A program made the position numbers and the translations under genes. A stretch of 48,033 nucleotides of DNA from Acidimicrobiales bacterium (GTDB lineage Bacteria; Actinomycetota; Acidimicrobiia; Acidimicrobiales; CAIXPF01): the NCBI GenBank assembly GCA_020846295.1, contig JADLEF010000283.1, forward strand, positions 1 to 48,033, given 5' to 3'. Under the pieces are notes generated by a model. That model ran no database searches. It was not told the DNA's origin and saw only the letters and a list, made by a program, of their open reading frames with translations. Positions within the stretch are counted from its first letter, which is position 1. Every line of letters starts with the position of its first letter. Of this stretch, positions 43,129 to 48,033 are shown one piece after another.

Positions 43129-45921
43129 ATGGCCGTCGCACCGGAACAGATCGGCATCGGCATTCGCCGCCGTTTCACCACCGAGGGCGTGGACCCGTAC
43201 TCCCTGGTGGCGTGGGAACGGCGTGACGCTCGGATCAGCAACTACCGCGACGGGACCGTCGCCTTCGAGCAGCTCGACGTCGAATTTCCGGTCGGATGGT
43301 CACTCAACGCGACCAACATCGTGGCGCAGAAGTACTTCCGCGGGCCCCTCGGCGCGCCCGAGCGGGAGTGGTCGCTGAAGCAGGTCGCCGATCGGGTGGT
43401 CAACACCATCACCGCCTGGGGTGTGCGCGACGGCTACTTCGTCGACGACGAGGAGGCCCGCACCTTCGCCGATGAGCTCAAGTACCTCATCGTCACGCAG
43501 CGTGCCGCCTTCAATTCGCCGGTCTGGTTCAACATCGGGGTCGACGGTGTTCCCCAGCAGGCCTCCGCCTGCTTCATCCTCGCCGTCGAGGACACGATGG
43601 ACTCGATCCTCAACTGGTACGTGGAGGAGGGGACCATCTTCAAGGGCGGTTCCGGCGCCGGCATCAACCTCAGCCGCATCCGTTCCTCGGTGGAGCCCCT
43701 CAAGGGTGGCGGCACGGCCTCCGGCCCGGTGAGCTTCATGCGTGGGGCGGACGCCTCGGCCGGCACCATCAAGAGCGGCGGCAAGACCCGCCGCGCCGCC
43801 AAGATGGTCATCCTCAACGCCGACCACCCCGACATCGAGGAGTTCATCTGGTGCAAGGCGGTGGAGGAGCGCAAGGCGCGGGTGCTGCGCGACAACGGCT
43901 TCGACATGGACCTCGACGGGTCCGACAGCCACTCGATCCAGTACCAGAACGCCAACAACTCGGTCCGGGTGACCGATGAGTTCATGCAGGCCGTGGTCGA
44001 TGACGCGGATTGGGCGCTGAAGTCGGTCATCACCGGTGAGGTGGTCAAGGTGCTGAGGGCGCGTGACCTGATGCGCCAGATCTCCCAGGCCACCTGGGAG
44101 TGCGCCGATCCGGGCATGCAGTTCGACACCACCATCAACCGTTGGCACACCGCGGCGACCACCGGCCGCATCAACGGGTCGAACCCGTGCTCGGAGTACA
44201 TGCACATCGACAACTCGGCGTGCAACCTGGCCAGCCTCAACCTGCTGACCTTCCTCGGCCAGGACGACCGCTTCGACGTCGAGGGCTTCCGGGCCGCGGT
44301 GGAGGTCGTGTTCACCGCGCAGGAGATCCTGGTCGGCAACGCCGACTACCCGACCCAGCCGATCGCCGAGAACTCCCGCAAGTTCCGCCAGCTGGGGCTG
44401 GGCTACGCCAACCTCGGCGCGCTGCTGATGGCCCTCGGCCTGCCCTACGACAGCGACGGCGGTCGGGCGTTGGCGGCCTCCATCACCGCGCTGATGACGG
44501 GTCACGCCTACCTCACCTCGGCCCGCACCGCAGCCCGCATGGGCCCCTTCGCCGGCTACGCCGAGAACCGCGAGCACATGCTGCGGGTGCTCGGCCTGCA
44601 CCGGGCCGCCACCGCTGAGATCGACGAGGAGCTCGTCCCGGCAGAGCTGTTGTCCGCCGCGCAGGCGGCGTGGGACACCACGTGCGAGCTCGCGGTCGAG
44701 GTCGGCGTGCGCAACTCGCAGGCATCGGTGCTCGCCCCCACCGGCACCATCGGGCTGATGATGGACTGCGACACGACCGGCATCGAACCCGATCTCGGCC
44801 TGTGCAAGTTCAAGAAGCTGGTCGGCGGCGGCACCATGTCCATCGTCAACCAGACGGTGCCGCGGGCGCTGCGCCGCCTCGGCTACCAGCCCAACGAGGT
44901 GGAGGCGATCGTCGCCTACATCGACGAGCACAAGACCATCCTCGGCGCACCGTTCATCAAGGCAGGGGATCTGCCGGTGTTCGCCTGCTCGATGGGTGAC
45001 AACGTGATCCACCACCTCGGCCACGTCCGCATGATGGGCGCCGTGCAACCGTTCATCTCCGGCGCCATCTCCAAGACGGTGAACATGCCGGAAGAGGTCA
45101 CCGTCGAGGAGGTGGAGCAGCTCCACATCGATGCGTGGCGGCTCGGCGTGAAGGCCGTCGCCATCTACCGCGACAACTGCAAGGTGGCCCAGCCGCTCGC
45201 CACCGCCAAGAAGGACGACAACGTCGAGGGTGTGACGGCCGCCGCGATGGCGCCGATCGAGAAGATCATCGAGAAGATCGTCCACAAGCCGATCCGCGAG
45301 AAGCTGCCCCGCAGCCGCCGCTCGCGCACGTTCGACTTCCGGGTGGCGGATTGCAAGGGCTTCGTCACCGTCGCCGAGTACGAGGACGGTCGCCCCGGCG
45401 AGCTGTTCATCCGGGTGTCGAAGCAGGGCTCCACCCTGGCCGGCATCATGGATGCGTTCGCCATCGCGGTGAGCTACGGCTGGCAGTACGGCGTGCCGCT
45501 GCGAGCCTTCGTGGAGGCGTTCACGGGGATGCGCTTCGAGCCGGCCGGCATGACCGACGATCCGGACATCCGCATCGCCACCAGCCTCATGGACTACCTG
45601 TTCCGACGCCTGGCGGTGGAGTACCTCTCCTTCGAGGAGCGGGCCGAGCTCAGCATCTACACGACGGGGGAGCGCACCCAGCAGACGCTGCCCGGTGTGG
45701 AGGAGACGGTGGTGGAGACCCGTCAGGGCCAGGACATCCCGGCCGACCCGCCGTCGATCCCGTCGGTGGAGGAACTGCAGCTGCAACTCGACGCCGGGTC
45801 GACCCGCCCCCGCTTCCGGAGCAGCGACGCCCCGATGTGCATGCAGTGCGGTGTCCACATGGTGCGCGCCGGCTCCTGCCACGCCTGCCCCAGCTGCGGC
45901 ACCACCAGCGGCTGCTCGTAA
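43129..45921 (+). CDS. nrdJ: Adenosylcobalamin-dependent (class II) ribonucleoside-diphosphate reductase
   Basis: Makes deoxyribonucleotides using a B12-generated thiyl radical, with or without oxygen. 930 residues, start ATG 43129 with AGGAG 7 nt upstream (an in-frame start at 43012 has no site). Conserved: FNSPVWFNIGVDGVPQQASACFILAVEDTMDSI with an active-site Cys, FKGGSGAGINLSRIRSS, NGSNPCSEYMHIDNSACNLASLNLL with the radical cysteine in NPCSE, and VLAPTGTIGLMMDCDTTGIEP. The C-terminal part includes TFDFRVADCKGFVTVAEYEDGRPGELFIRVSKQGSTLAG and a cysteine-rich end (CMQCGVHM...CHACPSCGTTSGC) that probably delivers electrons. Predicted to be repressed by NrdR, encoded 0.7 kb upstream. Confidence 0.97.
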   Translation: MAVAPEQIGIGIRRRFTTEGVDPYSLVAWERRDARISNYRDGTVAFEQLDVEFPVGWSLNATNIVAQKYFRGPLGAPEREWSLKQVADRVVNTITAWGVRDGYFVDDEEARTFADELKYLIVTQRAAFNSPVWFNIGVDGVPQQASACFILAVEDTMDSILNWYVEEGTIFKGGSGAGINLSRIRSSVEPLKGGGTASGPVSFMRGADASAGTIKSGGKTRRAAKMVILNADHPDIEEFIWCKAVEERKARVLRDNGFDMDLDGSDSHSIQYQNANNSVRVTDEFMQAVVDDADWALKSVITGEVVKVLRARDLMRQISQATWECADPGMQFDTTINRWHTAATTGRINGSNPCSEYMHIDNSACNLASLNLLTFLGQDDRFDVEGFRAAVEVVFTAQEILVGNADYPTQPIAENSRKFRQLGLGYANLGALLMALGLPYDSDGGRALAASITALMTGHAYLTSARTAARMGPFAGYAENREHMLRVLGLHRAATAEIDEELVPAELLSAAQAAWDTTCELAVEVGVRNSQASVLAPTGTIGLMMDCDTTGIEPDLGLCKFKKLVGGGTMSIVNQTVPRALRRLGYQPNEVEAIVAYIDEHKTILGAPFIKAGDLPVFACSMGDNVIHHLGHVRMMGAVQPFISGAISKTVNMPEEVTVEEVEQLHIDAWRLGVKAVAIYRDNCKVAQPLATAKKDDNVEGVTAAAMAPIEKIIEKIVHKPIREKLPRSRRSRTFDFRVADCKGFVTVAEYEDGRPGELFIRVSKQGSTLAGIMDAFAIAVSYGWQYGVPLRAFVEAFTGMRFEPAGMTDDPDIRIATSLMDYLFRRLAVEYLSFEERAELSIYTTGERTQQTLPGVEETVVETRQGQDIPADPPSIPSVEELQLQLDAGSTRPRFRSSDAPMCMQCGVHMVRAGSCHACPSCGTTSGCS

Positions 45922-45929
45922 TGTGAATG

Positions 45930-45965
45930 TTCACGCTTGGCATAGCCGAGTTGTCACGCTTGGCA
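45930..45965 (+). repeat. Direct repeat after nrdJ, possible insertion-sequence end
   Basis: TCACGCTTGGCA occurs at 45931-45942 and 45954-45965 (23 nt period), with a related TGCCATGCGTGGCA near 46006. Repeats beginning TGTCAC or TGTTCAC at regular spacing resemble the multiple transposase sites at the ends of IS21-like elements, but no element follows intact. Confidence 0.35.
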
Positions 45966-46112
45966 ACGGTTCTGGTCATTCGTGGCGATGCAGAAGCGGG
46001 GAACCTGCCATGCGTGGCAATGAGATAGCGCTTTTGTGGCTCTGTTGCTATTGAACGAAGCGGCGAGACGCCGGTGATGGTGGGGGTCCTCCAGTGGGGC
46101 CAGGGGTCCAGT

Positions 46113-46147
46113 GAGGTTGACCCCGTGCGACGCACGGGGTCAACCTC
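46113..46147. repeat. Perfect 35 nt palindrome
   Basis: Two 17 nt arms (46113-46129 and 46131-46147), beginning GAGGTTGACCCC and ending GGGGTCAACCTC, are exact inverse complements around a single A. It is about 190 nt after nrdJ and directly before the transposase remnant. It could be a terminator or part of a mobile element. Confidence 0.9.
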
Positions 46148-46152
46148 GGTAG

Positions 46153-46285
46153 CCGGACGAGTTGCGTGAGCGGGTGGTCAGGATCGTGGCGGAGGCGCGT
46201 GAGCAAGGCGAGCGCGTGGTGTTGCACGCGGTGGTGAAACGGATCGGTCCGCGTTGCGGGGTCATCCCTGACACGCTGCGGGCTG
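46153..46285 (+). pseudogene. Remnant of an IS3-type transposase OrfA
   Basis: Read from 46153 the plus strand gives PDELRERVVRIVAEAREQ, then GERVVLHAVVKRIG and PDTLRAG. This matches the N-terminal helix-turn-helix of IS3-family OrfA (typically YPDELRERAVRLV...ETLRRWV). The codon before the Pro is TAG where Tyr would be, there is no start, and homology stops near 46285, just before the luxR-type gene. A GGCTCTGTTGC at 46038-46048, similar to IS6-family ends, adds to the picture of insertion-sequence debris. Confidence 0.6.
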
Positions 46286-46327
46286 GATCGACGAGCGTGG
46301 GACGCGGTGCGATCGCCGCCCTGCAGG

Positions 46328-47434
46328 TCAGTCGCCCGCATCCGGGGCGAAGAAGCCGTCGGCGGTGACCGGCTGGCCGAGGCGCGGTGCGTAGACGCCG
46401 AAGAAGACGTCGGCGATGAGCTCCCGGCGGCTGTTCACCCCCGCCTTCTCGAAGACGCGCTTGAGGTGGTCCTGGACGGTGTAGGCGGACAGGTGCAGCG
46501 CAGCCGCGATCTCCTTCGTCGACGATCCGCGCAGCACCTCGACCGCGACGTCGGTCTCGCGTGCCGACAACCCCAACGCTGCGCTCAACAGCGCGACCAC
46601 GTCGGGTGGACCGGCCTCGTCGATCGTGACGATGCCTCGCCGCTCGCCCAACGGTGCGCTGCGCACGACGAGCCACGTGCCGTCGACGGTGCGAGCCCGT
46701 TGCGTCACGGTGCGGCCGTTCGACGCGGCGACCGCCACCGCGGTGAGGATCGCAGGTACGGGACCGTGGCCGCGGTCGCCCGCCCCGAGCAGCTCGAGCC
46801 ACCGCCGGGCGGCCGGGGTCGTCTCGAGCATCTCGGTCCCGCTCACGACGACCACCGCAGGACCGTGGACGAGCGGATCGACCGCGACCGGCGCGACGAC
46901 CGAGCGGACGAGCGACGCACGGATCGCCGTCGTGATCGACGGGGTGACGTGGCGGAGGAACCGCTGCTCGTCGTCGTCGAACGGCGCAGCGCCCGTCCGC
47001 CGCATCAGCCCTGCGCCACCCCAGCTCGTGTCGTTGTGGCGCAACAGCAGTCGGAGCTCCTGGCCGAGGCCCATCGCGGCAAGGTGCTCGCCGACGAGCG
47101 CATGCGCGTCGCTCATCGCCGGAGCATCGGCTCGGAGCACCACCAGCGGGTCGCGGCCCGACAACATCCCCCGGTAGTGCCCCGGGGCCTGGACGACGTA
47201 CTCGAGCTCCATGAACCGCACGCCCTCGGCGCCGTGCTCCTCGATGTTGCGGCCGACGGCGGACGTGAGCATCGTGGTCGCCGGGTCGAACGTGCTCCAG
47301 CACGACGCGTCGGCGGGCACGACCTGATCGACGAGCTCGTCGACCGTGCACAGCAGCGCCGCGGTCGTGAGCTCGCGTGCGGCGAGGCCGGCCAGCTCGG
47401 CTGCGATGCGATCGGCTCGAAGGTCGCTCCACAC
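46328..47434 (-). CDS. LuxR-type transcriptional regulator
   Basis: A 368-residue regulator. The C-terminal 65 residues are a LuxR/FixJ helix-turn-helix: LGLSARETDVAVEVLRGSSTKEIAAALHLSAYTVQDHLKRVFEKAGVNSRRELIADVF. The N-terminal 280 residues resemble a GAF-like sensor (LVDQVVPADASCWSTFDPATTMLTSAVGRN...) followed by a second, PAS-like segment (VVVVSGTEMLETTPAARRWLELLG). No phosphoacceptor domain is seen, so a ligand is probably sensed. Start GTG 47434, with GAGG 8 nt upstream; a longer GTG near 47478 would run into the inverted repeat. Divergent from a VOC protein, which may be its target. The 3' end abuts transposase debris. Confidence 0.82.
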   Translation of the reverse strand: MWSDLRADRIAAELAGLAARELTTAALLCTVDELVDQVVPADASCWSTFDPATTMLTSAVGRNIEEHGAEGVRFMELEYVVQAPGHYRGMLSGRDPLVVLRADAPAMSDAHALVGEHLAAMGLGQELRLLLRHNDTSWGGAGLMRRTGAAPFDDDEQRFLRHVTPSITTAIRASLVRSVVAPVAVDPLVHGPAVVVVSGTEMLETTPAARRWLELLGAGDRGHGPVPAILTAVAVAASNGRTVTQRARTVDGTWLVVRSAPLGERRGIVTIDEAGPPDVVALLSAALGLSARETDVAVEVLRGSSTKEIAAALHLSAYTVQDHLKRVFEKAGVNSRRELIADVFFGVYAPRLGQPVTADGFFAPDAGD

Positions 47435-47470
47435 ACCGCCATCCTCGCTGAGCGCTCCCCGCCGTCGCCA

Positions 47471-47512
47471 TCCCACGTTCCTGGGGGGTGCCGATCCCCC
47501 AGCTTCGTGGGA
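47471..47512. promoter_or_regulatory. Inverted repeat in the luxR/VOC divergent region, candidate operator
   Basis: Outer arms TCCCACG (47471-47477) and CGTGGGA (47506-47512) and inner arms CTGGGGG (47481-47487) and CCCCCAG (47496-47502) are exact complements, separated by 3 nt on each side and an 8 nt centre. It lies 37-78 nt upstream of the regulator start. Confidence 0.5.
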
Positions 47513-47590
47513 TCGACCCGTGGCCCATGGCCCTTCATCGTGGGCATCGCCGCCGAGCTGGTCGGCGACGCACACGAAAGGACCAACACC

Positions 47591-48033
47591 ATGATCCGCG
47601 TCACCCTCAACCACGTCGCGCTGGACGTCGCCGATCGGCAGCGTTCCATCGAGTTCTACGCGGCGCTCCTCGGCGCGGAGGTGGTCGCCGAGGACGTCGA
47701 GCACAAGCTCACCTTCCTGCGTCTGCCGGGCTCGAACCGCTACAGCGATCTCGCGCTGCACGAGCACCCCGACGTCGACGGCGCTTACCCGAAGGACAAG
47801 GTGCGCATGGCGCACATCGGGTGGGAGATCCACGACGCGTCCCACCTGGTCGCCGCCTTCGACTTCCTGACGGAGCGCACCCGTGTGGTGCTCGCCGCCG
47901 ACTTCGGCGTGGCCCGATCGGTGATGGGCTTCGATCCCGACGGCCACGTCATCGAGTTCGAGCTGTTCACCCCGGGTACGGACGGTCAGCCCGGGTTCGC
48001 CCCGCTCGACATCGACGCGCTGCGTCCGGTGCC
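47591..48033 (+). CDS. VOC (glyoxalase/bleomycin resistance/dioxygenase) superfamily protein, 3' end outside window
   Basis: At least 147 residues: MIRVTLNHVALDVADRQRSIEFYAALLGAEVV, a middle with LTFLRLPGSNRYSDLALHEHP and VRMAHIGWEIHDASHLVAAFDFL, and RSVMGFDPDGHVIEFELFTPG. The beta-alpha-beta-beta-beta modules, with metal-type residues H8, H91-region and E in HVIEFE, resemble extradiol dioxygenase-like or glyoxalase-like proteins (catechol dioxygenase style N-x-V-A/F-Y-x-x-x-L-G). AAAGGA lies 8 nt before the ATG. Divergent from the LuxR-type gene. Substrate unknown; the reading frame is open at the right edge. Confidence 0.8.
   Translation, partial: MIRVTLNHVALDVADRQRSIEFYAALLGAEVVAEDVEHKLTFLRLPGSNRYSDLALHEHPDVDGAYPKDKVRMAHIGWEIHDASHLVAAFDFLTERTRVVLAADFGVARSVMGFDPDGHVIEFELFTPGTDGQPGFAPLDIDALRPV

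Overview
This 48 kb window of very GC-rich DNA carries an actinobacterial housekeeping region. From rpsO to nrdR the gene order follows the corresponding segment of mycobacterial chromosomes: rpsO, pnp, M16 peptidase, dapB, dapA, rnj, ftsK, pgsA, recA, miaB, miaA, dapF, hflX, lexA, a LysM division inhibitor, nrdR. Several insertions, the lack of recX and thyX at their usual places, a Proteobacteria-type argG and a class II (B12) ribonucleotide reductase point to a deep-branching actinobacterium. Acidimicrobiia is my best guess, by inference only. Many genes start 7-10 nt after a TANNNT -10 hexamer, so leaderless mRNAs look common, and I used this to choose starts.

Layout. 1-2.1 kb: two RDD membrane proteins (minus strand). 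2.1-8 kb: glyS, rpsO, pnp and an M16 peptidase, with a structured rpsO leader and a pnp leader that folds like the Actino-pnp RNA. 8-15 kb: dapB, an Rpn-like nuclease, a VTT membrane protein, an acyl-CoA ligase, pyrF and an unusual PAP2-PDZ-Lon fusion. 15-25.6 kb: an unknown gene and argG (minus), then SURF1, a winged-helix protein, dapA, rnj, ftsK and two small membrane proteins. 25.7-27.1 kb: an ArsC-family gene with an in-frame UGA at its catalytic cysteine position, followed by a SECIS-like hairpin, and azlCD. 27.2-40.7 kb: rimO-pgsA-cinA, an LLM oxidoreductase, recA, miaB, an APH-like protein, and the tightly packed run miaA-dapF-hflX-dapC-dapE. 40.7-45.9 kb: lexA, the LysM protein, nrdR and nrdJ. 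45.9-48 kb: insertion-sequence debris, a LuxR-type regulator and a partial VOC protein at the right edge.

How it works together. Five lysine/diaminopimelate enzymes (dapB, A, F, C, E) are spread among RNA-processing genes (pnp, rnj, miaA, miaB, rimO). recA has two promoters: one carries a perfect LexA box in its spacer, the other has the TGTCA-N11-TANNNT layout of PafBC-type DNA-damage promoters. The second layout is repeated exactly before the Rpn-like nuclease. lexA and the LysM division inhibitor share LexA-box-bearing DNA. nrdR lies just before nrdJ, whose strong promoter has NrdR-box-like palindromes near its start site.

Most noteworthy: the candidate selenoprotein arsenate reductase at 25726-26079. 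The UGA sits at the active-site position, the three ArsC active-site arginines are kept, a good bacterial SECIS hairpin follows at the proper distance, and a promoter sits upstream of the UGA.
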